From: Candidatus Hydrogenedentota bacterium
Lineage (GTDB): Bacteria > Hydrogenedentota > Hydrogenedentia > Hydrogenedentales > JAEUWI01
Reading direction: 5' to 3'
DNA: 64,000 bases
NCBI GenBank assembly: GCA_019637335.1
Contig: JAHBVV010000002.1
Span: 310,001 to 374,000 of the forward strand
Under the pieces are notes generated by a model, which did no database searches, had not been told where the DNA came from, and was given only the letters and a program-made list of their open reading frames with translations. Within the stretch, counting starts at the first letter, position 1; every line of letters starts with the position of its first letter. Position numbers and translations under genes: made by a program. This document shows, one piece after another, positions 43,472 to 51,804 of this stretch.

Positions 43472-44812
43472 TCAGTTGTGGCCCTCCGCATAGGCGATGA
43501 GCCAGCGGTCGCCGTATTGCTTGAAGCCGACGCGCAATGTGATCACGCTTTCGCCTTCCAGGTCGGATCGGATGAGCACGGGCGTCGCGTAGATCCATTC
43601 GTCCTGCCGGGTGACGCGCGTGCGCTTCCAGTCGAACCAGGCGTGCTTCATGCGCCCGGCCGTGTGGTAGGCCTGGACGATGACGCGGAGCGCGCGCCGC
43701 CCGTTGCCCTCGTCGTCCCGGAAATCGCGCGCGATGGCCGTCATGAACATATCCACGTCGCCGCGGACGCAGGCCTGCGTGGCGACATCGAGAATCGCGT
43801 CCACGATGGCGGCGTCTTCGAGGGAGGCGTTGACTTCGATGCCGGCGCCGGCCTCCGGGGCCCAGAAGCCCAGGAACGCGCGCATGAAATAGACCAGGCC
43901 GGCCGCGAACGCGACCCCGCACATGACCGCGGCGCGCTTGAGGTACTTCTTGATCGGGAGGCGGCGCTGGCCCGGCGGCGTGAAGAAATTGTCCACGATC
44001 GCGCCGGACTTGCCGCGCTGAAGCAGGTCCTTCGCGCGCGCGAGTTCGCCGCACACGGTGTTCAGGTTGCCGTCCACCGCCTGCCAGTCCCGCCCCAGGC
44101 GCCCGCGCCCGCGGATTCCGCCGGCCAGGGCCTCCAGGCTCGTGCCGTCGGACAGGATGCGCCCGAGCCCGCTGGAGAGTTCGTCGCGCCCGCCAAACCA
44201 GCGCGGGAGCGTCGGGTAGTCGCAGGAAAGCTTGCTCCGGAGCTGGATCAGTTCCGACTCCAGCGCGCGGCGGTCCGCGCCCGGGCGGAGGCTCTCCTGC
44301 ACCAGCTCGTACATCCGCCGCCAGTCCGCGCGGAAGGCGTTGAACTGTTTCGTGTAGCGGTCGATGTCCTGGTGCGAGGCGTGGGGCTTGAAGAACGTCT
44401 CCGGCAGGCGGATGGGCTTACCCGGCTTCGCGCGGTCGCGGGCTTCCTGCAGGAGCTGGCGGATGTAGCCCAGCGCCTCGTTCACGAGCTCCCACTCGTC
44501 AATCGTGCGCCCCGCGCCATTGCGCGCGCCCTCAGCGAGGGATTTGAGTGTCGCGCCGTGGTCGAAAAAGGCCCCGATCTCCCCGTAGAGCCCGTGGCCC
44601 TCCCCGCGCCAGCGCGCAAGAATCGGGTAATCACACGAGATCCGGCCCTTCAAGTCCAGGTAGGCCACCTCCAGTTCGCGCTTGTCGAACTTCTCCTGCT
44701 GGTAGCCTTCCAGAAGCTTGAAAAGATAATGCCAGTCCTTGTGCAGCGCCTTGAGCTGCTTATCGAGTTGTTCCCATTCACCCGGGGACACGGTCTGACC
44801 ACGTTTACCCAT
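43472..44812 (-). CDS. Single-pass membrane protein with internal duplication
   Basis: This 446-residue protein has two related N-terminal units of about 130 residues. Each contains L-K/S-SCDYP-L-RW followed by a GTSLEALAGGIRG-like segment, and each is mostly helical and charged. One membrane helix (about 296-315, AAVMCGVAFAAGLVYFMRAF) follows. The C-terminal extracytoplasmic domain of about 110 residues has the strand/helix pattern of NTF2-like folds. No family is recognised. It lies 116 bases upstream of the kinase gene on the same strand, so it may be a partner or substrate, but this is inferred from position only. Confidence 0.65.
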   Translation of the reverse strand: MGKRGQTVSPGEWEQLDKQLKALHKDWHYLFKLLEGYQQEKFDKRELEVAYLDLKGRISCDYPILARWRGEGHGLYGEIGAFFDHGATLKSLAEGARNGAGRTIDEWELVNEALGYIRQLLQEARDRAKPGKPIRLPETFFKPHASHQDIDRYTKQFNAFRADWRRMYELVQESLRPGADRRALESELIQLRSKLSCDYPTLPRWFGGRDELSSGLGRILSDGTSLEALAGGIRGRGRLGRDWQAVDGNLNTVCGELARAKDLLQRGKSGAIVDNFFTPPGQRRLPIKKYLKRAAVMCGVAFAAGLVYFMRAFLGFWAPEAGAGIEVNASLEDAAIVDAILDVATQACVRGDVDMFMTAIARDFRDDEGNGRRALRVIVQAYHTAGRMKHAWFDWKRTRVTRQDEWIYATPVLIRSDLEGESVITLRVGFKQYGDRWLIAYAEGHN

Positions 44813-44917
44813 GCCACCACCCGCGCCACCTCTCCCAAGCCTACCCCCTTACGGTATCCCGTGGCGGGATTTTTTTCAAGCGCGAAGTTGCGCGCGGGGG
44901 GCGGCGGAGAATACGCT

Positions 44918-44946
44918 CTCGTTCCCACGGTCCTCCGTGGGAACGC
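44918..44946. repeat. Dispersed palindromic repeat (CTCGTTCCC family)
   Basis: CTCGTTCCCACGGTCCTCCG with TGGGAACG lies between the membrane-protein gene and the FGE-like gene. It could partly uncouple their transcription. Confidence 0.85.
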
Positions 44947-45008
44947 AGCCCCCGCCGCTCCAGCGGGCGCAACCACCGACAACGGCCCCACGCATCACCC
45001 CGAATCCA

Positions 45009-46082
45009 TTATCGCCGCGCAACCGTCTCTATCGGAGCCGTTCCGGCCACCCGAAATCCATCGTACACCCGCGCCAGCTCCGGCGACCGGGCGTTTCGGA
45101 ACGCGCTCCGGCAATACCATGGTGTGTCGCTCCAGGATCCGCCGCGCTGCACGCGAACTGTTCCCGAACTCGGACCTTGTGGATCCCGCGCGGGGCTGCG
45201 CGCGTAGTAACCCTCGTCAAACCAGTCGGCGCACCATTCCCAGGCATTGCCGTGCATGTCGTAGAGCCCCCAGGCGTTTGGCCTGAACTGTCCCACGGCG
45301 GACGTAACGCTAATTCCATCCTCCCAGGGAAAAGGGGTCCAGTCGAAGCCCAGTACGCCAGCGACGGATGGGTTCATCACATTGGCAAATCCGCGCAGGG
45401 ACGCCGGCGTGTCACCCTCCGCATAAAGTTCGCTACTCCCGGCCCGGCAGGCATACTCCCATTCGGCTTCCGAGGGCAAACGGAACGCGAAACCGGTCTC
45501 CGAGGAGAGCCAGTCACAAAAGGCCCGGGCATCTTCCCACGATACGTTCACAACCGGCTGGGCGTCGCCATCCAGGGAAAAGCCCCGGTACGCGCCGCTG
45601 TTGTGACCGGGCCGAAAACGCCGGAACTGCGCATTGGTGACTTCGTGGCGTCCCATCCAGAATCCCCGGCTAATCTCCACTTCATGCCGGGGAGTCTCGC
45701 TTTTGTGGGATCGCACTTCGGGGCCGAATTCGCTGCGATCCAGAGAATCCGAACTGCCCATCATGAAAGCGCCCGGCGTGATCCAGACCAACTCGAGTTG
45801 CACCCCCCCGCCGAGATCCACGGTGCGGACCTCGCCGGGATCCGGAACCCCGGCTCCGTTCCACGCTATGCCCGGAGCCACCGCCATCCGGAACACATAG
45901 AACGCAAAGCCAAGCAGCATGAGGACCAGCGCGGCAAGCAGCAGAACCATCGTTCCCACGAGTGCGCGCCGCGCCCAGGGGTCCGGCGATTCCAGCGCAA
46001 CCGCCCCACGCCCCCGCCCCATGACGGTTTCCAACTCATCGGCAAGGGGGGATTTCGTGTCCCGAGACTCTACGCCTTGCAT
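45009..46082 (-). CDS. Membrane-anchored formylglycine-generating-enzyme (SUMF1/FGE-sulfatase) family protein
   Basis: This 357-residue protein has an N-terminal cytoplasmic tail, one membrane helix (about 41-66) and an extracytoplasmic FGE-sulfatase domain. The domain has ITPGAFMMGSSDSLDRS, GRHEVTNAQFRRF, QPVVNVSWEDARAFCDWLS, RLPSEAEWEYACRAG, NAWGLYDMHGNAWEWCADW and RGGSWSDTPWYCRSA. True FGEs oxidise a cysteine in sulfatases to formylglycine, but many homologues with this exact fold are non-catalytic adaptors or kinase-linked proteins. No sulfatase is in the window, and a kinase gene is nearby, so an adaptor or substrate role is equally possible. Confidence 0.85.
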   Translation of the reverse strand: MQGVESRDTKSPLADELETVMGRGRGAVALESPDPWARRALVGTMVLLLAALVLMLLGFAFYVFRMAVAPGIAWNGAGVPDPGEVRTVDLGGGVQLELVWITPGAFMMGSSDSLDRSEFGPEVRSHKSETPRHEVEISRGFWMGRHEVTNAQFRRFRPGHNSGAYRGFSLDGDAQPVVNVSWEDARAFCDWLSSETGFAFRLPSEAEWEYACRAGSSELYAEGDTPASLRGFANVMNPSVAGVLGFDWTPFPWEDGISVTSAVGQFRPNAWGLYDMHGNAWEWCADWFDEGYYARSPARDPQGPSSGTVRVQRGGSWSDTPWYCRSAFRNARSPELARVYDGFRVAGTAPIETVARR

Positions 46083-46263
46083 CCGATTGCCCCCCGCACC
46101 GTTTTCGCATTATGAATACTGCAACGCGGCAGCTGAACGGTCTCGCAGCAACAACAGCGCAGGCGCCCCGGTCTACCCACACAAGAATAGCTCCACATCG
46201 GACAAGCCCTCCTTTTTTTCCCAGCATACCACGCCGAGGACGGCTGTTCGAGAGTTAATTCTT

Positions 46264-46292
46264 CTCGTTCCCACGGCCATCCGTGGGAATGC
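46264..46292. repeat. Dispersed palindromic repeat (CTCGTTCCC family)
   Basis: CTCGTTCCCACGGCCATCCG with TGGGAATGC lies between the FGE-like gene and the end of the metallophosphoesterase gene. Confidence 0.85.
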
Positions 46293-46348
46293 GGTTCACT
46301 CCGTCTCGGTTGCGACGATGCGGCGGGCAATCTGGATCTTCCTCCCTC

Positions 46349-47398
46349 TCACGCCCAGGGCAGCGCCTCGACGGTGTCGATCTTCTTCCCCGGCTCGCTG
46401 GTCCAGGTGCTGCCGTCGGGCAGGACGCTCTCGGCCACATACTTGCCCGTTTCCGCGTTGGCGGTGATGATCTTGCCGCCCTTGGGCACCTTGTCGCCGC
46501 CGTAGCCCGCATGGCCCGTCGCGCGCCCGTAGTGCAGCGTGACCCCGCCCCAGACGCCCGCGTAGTCGTTCACGTGGTCGTGGCCGCAGAAGTAGGCGCG
46601 GACGGTCCCGAGCGCGTCGATCAGCGGCAGGCTCGTGCCGTCCTCCGCCCACGAGCACACCTCCTCCAGGAACACGCCGCCGGTCTCCGGCTTCGCCCAC
46701 ACATCCGTGTATTGCTTCACGGGGATGTGGACGACGGCGAACGCATTCTTCGCGCGCAGGCGGTGGTCCTGTTCCGGCAGCGCCTTGAGCCAGGCCTGCT
46801 GCGGGGCGAGCAGGCCGTCGTTCATGGAGTTCAGGCAGAGGAGGTCCCAGCAGGGCGCGCCGTCTCTGCCGGTCAGCGTCACAACATAGTTGCCGCCGCT
46901 GGCGCCGCCCCGGTAGAGCGACCCCTTTGCACCGTGCAGCGCGTCGTGCCCCTTCGCGTAGTCGTCGAGCTGGTCGTGGTTGCCCCACGTAAAGAGCCAC
47001 GGCACGCCCCACCCGGAAACCTTCTCGATCGCATAGGCCTGGAATTCCGCGCCCCGCCCGTCCGGGTTGTCGTGCCAGAGGTCGCCCGAAATGAGCAGCA
47101 GGTCCGGGCGCGTCTTGTCGATCAGCCGCGGGATATCCTCCAGCGTCTTCTCGTCCCGCGCGGGGCCGTGCTTGTCCCGCCCGTTGAAAAAGTGGATGTC
47201 CGTAAGTTGCAGCATGCGGATGCGCGACGGATCCGCCACCGCGAGCGAGGCGTGCTGCCCGGGATAGGTCGGCGAAGGCGCCAGGCCCACGCGCGCGGGG
47301 TCGATTTCCGCGCCAGCTGCGGATGGCAGGACGGCGGCGGCCGAAAGCGCGGCGGCGCTCCCGAGGAACTGGCGGCGGTTGACGTGAAATGGGGACAT
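46349..47398 (-). CDS. Tat-exported calcineurin-like metallophosphoesterase
   Basis: This 349-residue protein has a twin-arginine signal (NRRQFLGSAAALSAAAVLP). A complete metallophosphatase domain follows, with LTDIHF (D-x-H), LLISGDLWHD (GD), WGNHDQLDD (GNHD), AVVHIPVKQY (H) and FCGHDHVND (GHDH). The layout is that of the PAP29/Dcr2-type secreted phosphoesterases. All metal ligands are present, in contrast to the PAP-like protein at 19943-21598. AGGAG lies seven bases before the ATG. The substrate is unknown. It is transcribed alone, flanked by palindromic repeats. Confidence 0.9.
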   Translation of the reverse strand: MSPFHVNRRQFLGSAAALSAAAVLPSAAGAEIDPARVGLAPSPTYPGQHASLAVADPSRIRMLQLTDIHFFNGRDKHGPARDEKTLEDIPRLIDKTRPDLLLISGDLWHDNPDGRGAEFQAYAIEKVSGWGVPWLFTWGNHDQLDDYAKGHDALHGAKGSLYRGGASGGNYVVTLTGRDGAPCWDLLCLNSMNDGLLAPQQAWLKALPEQDHRLRAKNAFAVVHIPVKQYTDVWAKPETGGVFLEEVCSWAEDGTSLPLIDALGTVRAYFCGHDHVNDYAGVWGGVTLHYGRATGHAGYGGDKVPKGGKIITANAETGKYVAESVLPDGSTWTSEPGKKIDTVEALPWA

Positions 47399-47705
47399 GG
47401 GGGTACTCCTGAAGGATGAAATCTAAAGGATTAATGACTTAGGCTTCTGGCCGATTTAAGTTTGCCAAGTTGCAGTAGCATCAGAACGCAAATTCGGTGA
47501 ATTTCGCCGGTCCACAATTCACCTCTGGAACCCGGCGTCCCAACACGAAAGAAGACAGCGCCTGCCGATCCATTGCTACTCCGCCGGTTTTGCCCCGGAG
47601 GGGCGCCGGAACTTAGCCCAAGGTGGAGCGAGGAACGAGCGGAACCCTGGGTAACCGCCCCCCCATAAGCATGAACCCGCGAAGCGGGTGGCGGAAGGTG
47701 CTGGG
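47399..47705. other. Structured, repeat-like intergenic region
   Basis: The stretch 47590-47700 contains several short palindromes, such as CCCGCGAAGCGGG and CCCCGGAGGGG. It has the look of a non-coding repeat unit that ends inside the toxin remnant at 47706. No convincing gene is seen. Confidence 0.4.
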
Positions 47706-47747
47706 GGCATCACCGGCTACTTCCGCCGCGAGATCGCGGGGCAGCCG
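47706..47747 (-). pseudogene. Remnant of a HicA-like toxin gene
   Basis: Immediately downstream of the HicB-like gene, a few codons read RLPRDLAAEVAGDA. This resembles the K-LPRDLS-xx-L start of HicA-type mRNA interferase partners of this antitoxin family. The similarity stops abruptly where the palindrome-rich segment begins, and no start codon is left. Short length makes this tentative. Confidence 0.35.
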
Positions 47748-47748
47748 A

Positions 47749-47967
47749 TTAGACGGCAAAACTGATGACCTCGTCCCGCACAAAATGCAACTGGATCGCG
47801 GGCGGGATATCGTTCTCATTCTCGAAGTGGCATTGCAGCGCGTCGCGGATCATCGTCTTGAGTTCATCAATCGTGTCGGCCTGCGTGGTGATATTCTCGC
47901 CCAACGCGCGCGCCACCCAGCCGCCGCCTACTTCGTCTTCCTCCACCTGAAATACGATTTCCGTCAT
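47749..47967 (-). CDS. HicB-like antitoxin-family small protein
   Basis: This 72-residue protein fits the HicB-fold pattern: VFQVEEDEVGGGWVARALGE, TQADTIDELKTMIRDALQCH and IPPAIQLHFVRDEVISF. Members are frequently annotated as HicB antitoxins or, wrongly, as 2-oxoisovalerate dehydrogenase fragments. They usually precede a HicA-type RNase toxin. Here the toxin is missing or truncated to a remnant, leaving an orphan antitoxin. AGGAG lies seven bases before the ATG. Confidence 0.75.
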   Translation of the reverse strand: MTEIVFQVEEDEVGGGWVARALGENITTQADTIDELKTMIRDALQCHFENENDIPPAIQLHFVRDEVISFAV

Positions 47968-48058
47968 GGCATGCTCCTGTGTCTTAATCAGTATGCCACC
48001 ACCGGTCTTGAACGGGCAACTCCCCGTCTCCGCACGCAAACGCCTGTCTGATCCGCCC

Positions 48059-48637
48059 TTATCCCCCATCCCGCGCGCAGAAATCGTACAGCGCAAAGAA
48101 GACCTCGCGGATGTTCCCGCCGTTCCGCGCGAATTCCTCCCGCGCCCGCGGCCACAGCCGCTCGCAATCCGCCGGCGCGAGTTGCTGGAGGAGTTCCCGG
48201 AGCAGGGCCTCGCCGGTGCGCGCGGTATACAGCGCCGGGAGGCGGCCCGGGCGGTGCACGGTGATCACGAAGCCGCGAAACCGCCGCGCGCGCCAGCGGA
48301 TGCGCCGCCACGCGATCGGGCCGAGCTGTTCGGCCCCGTCGAGAAACAGCACACAATCGGAGGGTGCCGCATGGATCGCCGCCCGCGCCGCCGCAAACTT
48401 CCGGGGCATCTCCTCGTTGAGGAAGACGTACACCACCGGGATCCCCCGCGCCTCAAGCCGCGCCTCCGCTTCGAGCAGCAGCGTGGTCTTGCCGGATCCG
48501 TGCGGCCCCACAATCGCCCCGCGAACGCCCGGCGCCGCGATCCGGCCAATAAACGCCTCCCAATCAAGGTCCGGCGCGCGGTATGGCAGCGCCTCGATCC
48601 GCGCCACCCGAAACGGGTTCTGGTCCGCGCTTACCAT
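48059..48637 (-). CDS. P-loop ATPase, last gene of the DUF3592/beta-domain operon
   Basis: This 192-residue soluble protein has a Walker A motif GPHGSGKTT near residue 45 and Walker B CVLFLDGAEQL near residue 100. A basic W-R-RIRWRARRFRG stretch and FVITVHRPGRLPALYT, resembling a sensor strand, follow. The size and motif order suggest a minimal AAA/STAND-like ATPase without the usual C-terminal lid, but I cannot place it in a family. It follows the small beta-domain gene by 19 bases and ends the four-gene operon. I chose ATG 48637; a TTG at 48643 is also possible. Confidence 0.75.
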   Translation of the reverse strand: MVSADQNPFRVARIEALPYRAPDLDWEAFIGRIAAPGVRGAIVGPHGSGKTTLLLEAEARLEARGIPVVYVFLNEEMPRKFAAARAAIHAAPSDCVLFLDGAEQLGPIAWRRIRWRARRFRGFVITVHRPGRLPALYTARTGEALLRELLQQLAPADCERLWPRAREEFARNGGNIREVFFALYDFCARDGG

Positions 48638-48656
48638 CGACAACGCCGCCGGGCGA

Positions 48657-49025
48657 TCATTCCACTTTCTTCAGGGTCACCTGCTCCACCCACGGCGACA
48701 CGATCAGGGGAAGCCGCTCCACCCGCTTCCCGTTGTTCAGGATCAGTTCGATCGCCCACCGCAGGGAGATGAGCTGCCCCTGGAAGCTGTAGGGCGCGGC
48801 GGGCAGCGAAAAGCGAAAGGTCCCCTGGATCTCCGGGAGGTGGGTTGGGAGGACCAGTTCCTCCACCACTTCCACATCCATGGAGCCCTTGCCTTCCGTA
48901 TACCAGAACAGGCGCAGCACGGCGGATTTGGGCGGGTCATCCAGCCGCCAGCCGAGGGCGCCCTCAAGCACCTGGCCGGGGACGAGCGTATTGGGGTCCT
49001 GGTGAAGCTGTAGAGAAAGGCTCAT
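48657..49025 (-). CDS. Small stand-alone beta-sandwich (arrestin-like) domain protein
   Basis: This 122-residue protein is entirely beta-strand-like. Its sequence pattern (P-G-x-x-L-x-G-x-x-x-W...V-x-E...LPEIQGTFRFSLP...LRWAIEL-LNNGKR-RLPLIVSPW) parallels the C-terminal domain of the two DUF3592 proteins upstream. Those end KIQWQ-KVHGDIRRWPDVNEEFELVVSPLP or similar. I infer that it is the same fold expressed without membrane helices. It begins 11 bases after the upstream gene's stop and has TAGGAG eight bases ahead of its ATG, so co-translation is likely. Confidence 0.65.
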   Translation of the reverse strand: MSLSLQLHQDPNTLVPGQVLEGALGWRLDDPPKSAVLRLFWYTEGKGSMDVEVVEELVLPTHLPEIQGTFRFSLPAAPYSFQGQLISLRWAIELILNNGKRVERLPLIVSPWVEQVTLKKVE

Positions 49026-49036
49026 GCGGCGGGCTC

Positions 49037-50290
49037 CTATTCCGGCAGACGGAACTCAGGCGCCAGCCGGATCGGGCTGGCGATGGGTAAAGGCGATACC
49101 ACGAAGTCGAATTCTTCACGCACATCCGGCCAGCGGGCGATCTCCCCGCGGACCCTTAACTGCCATTGGATCTTGTTGTTCGCGCCCGCCAATGTGGGCG
49201 CGGCGAACTCTGGAACGGCAAGCGCCACCTCACCCTCGCGGATTTCGCGTGGTTCCGTCGCCTCCAGGAGCGCTATCGACACAAATGTGCTTCTTTCGGT
49301 GGCCGTTGTTGTGCCGCGCCGGTACGTAGCCACTTCCAGCCCGAGCAGGGTGATCGAAAGCTTCCGGATGCGCCCGGCATTGCCGCGAAAGGACCATCCG
49401 AGCAGCGTGGAACCGCCGAGCGCCACGTGGCCCGGACGGAGCGTGAGATCGGGACGCGGGTTGAAGAGCTTGAACAGAAAGTATCCGGCGCCGCCGATAA
49501 GCGCGAGCCCAACAAAAACGAACGGGATGAGGAAGAGCAGTGACACCAGTTGGATGCTGCCATCCTCCTCAATGTTTATGTTCTGGAACATGGCGGCCAA
49601 GATCACGCCGTTCCAGACGAGCGCGGCGGCGAGTAAGACCGCAGGGCCGAGGATACTGTTCTTGCCCCCCGATAGCAGGATGGCGCCGGTATCCGACGCC
49701 AGCTCGGGCTGCTCCCGCCCGCGGGGTATCGCGGCCGCCCGGGGCGCTGGCGCGGCGGCCCCGCCCCGGCCCTGCTGCCGGATATCGCGGGCACAATAGA
49801 AAAAGAGAAACAGGCCGAAAAGGACGAAAATCAGTCCGAAGCAGCCGATGAGGTAAACGTTGCTGAATGAGCGGTCCAGCACGGCTTCGCCGGGGTTGTT
49901 CGGGTTAACGTAGCATTCGCGGGTTTCGCCGGCGGGGAACCGCGCTACACGGGCCTCCCCGGCCTCAAGCCCCCCGGAGGCGATGTCGAAGAAGTTGTAT
50001 AGGCCGCTCTCGTAGCGCGTCTCGTTCCAGGTATACGCATAGCGGATTTCCGTACTGTAGCGGATCCCATCATCGCCGGTATGCGTGAGCACCTGGCTTT
50101 CGAGGATGGTGCAGGGCGCGGCGGGCCAATCCTGCGCCGCGCGCCATTCGAGCAGTGGCAGGGCGCTGAAGGCGGTGAAGAAGCCGCCGCCCACAAGCAC
50201 GAAGACGCCCCCCGCGAAACGCAGTATGCGCGCGGAAGACCTCTCGGCCCGCTCTCGGGTTAACGGTCTCAAATCCTGTCTCCTGCCCAT
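49037..50290 (-). CDS. DUF3592-type membrane protein with C-terminal beta domain, paralogue B
   Basis: This 417-residue protein has a DUF3592 N-terminal part: a helix at about 20-45, the extracytoplasmic W-PAAPCTILESQVLTHTGDD and IRYAYTWNETRYES, and CYVNPNNPGEAVLDRSF before a second helix. Two more helices (about 220-290) are followed by a cytoplasmic beta-sandwich ending WQLRVRGEIARWPDVREEFDF. DUF3592 has no assigned function. The paralogue is immediately upstream and the stand-alone domain immediately downstream. Start: ATG at 50290. Confidence 0.75.
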   Translation of the reverse strand: MGRRQDLRPLTRERAERSSARILRFAGGVFVLVGGGFFTAFSALPLLEWRAAQDWPAAPCTILESQVLTHTGDDGIRYSTEIRYAYTWNETRYESGLYNFFDIASGGLEAGEARVARFPAGETRECYVNPNNPGEAVLDRSFSNVYLIGCFGLIFVLFGLFLFFYCARDIRQQGRGGAAAPAPRAAAIPRGREQPELASDTGAILLSGGKNSILGPAVLLAAALVWNGVILAAMFQNINIEEDGSIQLVSLLFLIPFVFVGLALIGGAGYFLFKLFNPRPDLTLRPGHVALGGSTLLGWSFRGNAGRIRKLSITLLGLEVATYRRGTTTATERSTFVSIALLEATEPREIREGEVALAVPEFAAPTLAGANNKIQWQLRVRGEIARWPDVREEFDFVVSPLPIASPIRLAPEFRLPE

Positions 50291-50352
50291 CCGCCTAAGC
50301 GGCCCTGCCGCCGGGCGAAGCCCCGCGCAATAAGCGCCGGCCCTGGCGCAGT

Positions 50353-51573
50353 CTAAACCTGGCGGAATTCGGCGGGCACGGGCCGCAGCGCGGGGTCCGC
50401 CGGCAGCGGCGACACCACCAGTTCGAACTCTTCGTTTACATCGGGCCAGCGCCGAATATCGCCGTGCACCTTCACCTGCCACTGGATCTTGTTGTTCGGC
50501 GCGTTGAAGGTGGGCGCCGTGAACTCGGGTACGGTCACGGCGACTTCGCCCTGCCGGATCTCGGCGGCAACCTCGGTTTCCACGATCACGATCTTCTCGA
50601 AAATGCTGCGATCCGTTGTGCTGGAGGTGCCCCGGCGATATGTGGCCGCCTCCTGCCCCTGAAGCGTGATGGTGAGCTTGCAGATCCGGCTGGCGTTGCC
50701 CCGGAAGGCCCAGCCAATCGTCGCGGTCCCGCCGAGCGGCAGATAGCCGGGCGAGAGCGTCAGGTCGGGCCGGGGATTAAAGAGCGTCAGGAGGAAGTAG
50801 AGCACGCCGCCCAGCAGCGCCAGCCCGATGAGGACGAACGGGATGAGGAAGAGCGTGGCCACCATGTCGAAGCCGCCGTCGCCCTGGCCCAGGGTATTCC
50901 ACAACGCGATGTACGTAATCCCGTTCCAGATGACCGCGAAAATCAATAGAAAAACGAATCCAATGAGGCTGTTGTTTCCGCCCTTGAGGGTGATCCGACC
51001 GGCGTCCAGCGCGGGCGCCGGGATCGCCTCCGAAACCGTGCCGGCCGAGCGCATGCCCGACGAAGAAATGCCCCGCTCCCGGGGGCTCCCGAGCCTGCCG
51101 AAAAGCATGAACGCGCCCACCAGCACAAAGATCAGGCCGAAACTGCCAATGAGATACGTGAAACTGAAGCCGCGCGCCAGCACGGCCTCGCCAGGATTCT
51201 CGGGATTGACGAAGCACTCGCGCATTGCACCGGCGGGGTACGCGTCCACCACGGCCTGCTTGCTGTTGTAGCCGGACGACGAACCCCCGAAGAAGTTGTA
51301 CTGGTCGCTCTCGTACTGCCGCCCCTCCCACGTGTACGCGTAGTGGATGGCGATGCTGTACGTGGTCCCGTCGGACGAACTGTGGGTCCGCACCTCGCTG
51401 CTGACCACCGTGCACGGAACCGCCGGCCAGTCCTGCGCCCCGTACCAGTTGTAGAGCGGCAGGCCGCTGAGGCCAATGGCCACGCCGCTCCCGATCAGCA
51501 TGAACACCAGGCCCATGACCCGCACGACGCAGCCATGCCCGGCGCCCGTACCGCGCCTCGATATCGATTTCAT
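50353..51573 (-). CDS. DUF3592-type membrane protein with C-terminal beta domain, paralogue A
   Basis: This 406-residue protein, first in the operon, has the same architecture as its neighbour: W-PAVPCTVVSSEVRTHSSSD, IHYAYTWEGRQYES and CFVNPENPGEAVLARGFS between helices. Two central helices and a C-terminal beta-sandwich with RPDLTLSPGYLPLGGTATIG and WQVKVHGDIRRWPDVNEEF follow. The proteins are clearly homologous over their full length, so one arose by tandem duplication. AGGAGG lies seven bases upstream of the ATG. The four-gene operon is compact, with gaps of 62, 11 and about 19 bases. Confidence 0.8.
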   Translation of the reverse strand: MKSISRRGTGAGHGCVVRVMGLVFMLIGSGVAIGLSGLPLYNWYGAQDWPAVPCTVVSSEVRTHSSSDGTTYSIAIHYAYTWEGRQYESDQYNFFGGSSSGYNSKQAVVDAYPAGAMRECFVNPENPGEAVLARGFSFTYLIGSFGLIFVLVGAFMLFGRLGSPRERGISSSGMRSAGTVSEAIPAPALDAGRITLKGGNNSLIGFVFLLIFAVIWNGITYIALWNTLGQGDGGFDMVATLFLIPFVLIGLALLGGVLYFLLTLFNPRPDLTLSPGYLPLGGTATIGWAFRGNASRICKLTITLQGQEAATYRRGTSSTTDRSIFEKIVIVETEVAAEIRQGEVAVTVPEFTAPTFNAPNNKIQWQVKVHGDIRRWPDVNEEFELVVSPLPADPALRPVPAEFRQV

Positions 51574-51804
51574 CCCGAACCTCCTGCCGGATACGATACT
51601 GCGAAGCCCGGCGCGATGCAACCGGCGCGATCTACGCCATGCCTGCGATCCGGCGCCAGGCGCTGAGCATGCGGGGGGGAAACTTTTTTTCACTGGACGA
51701 AGCCCGGAAATCGTTATAGTATGAAGTGTACGAGCAAAGACGCGGGGCGCACGGCTCACGAAGGCGGTGCGGCAGCAATGAATCAACCAGAGAGGGATTC
51801 AAGC

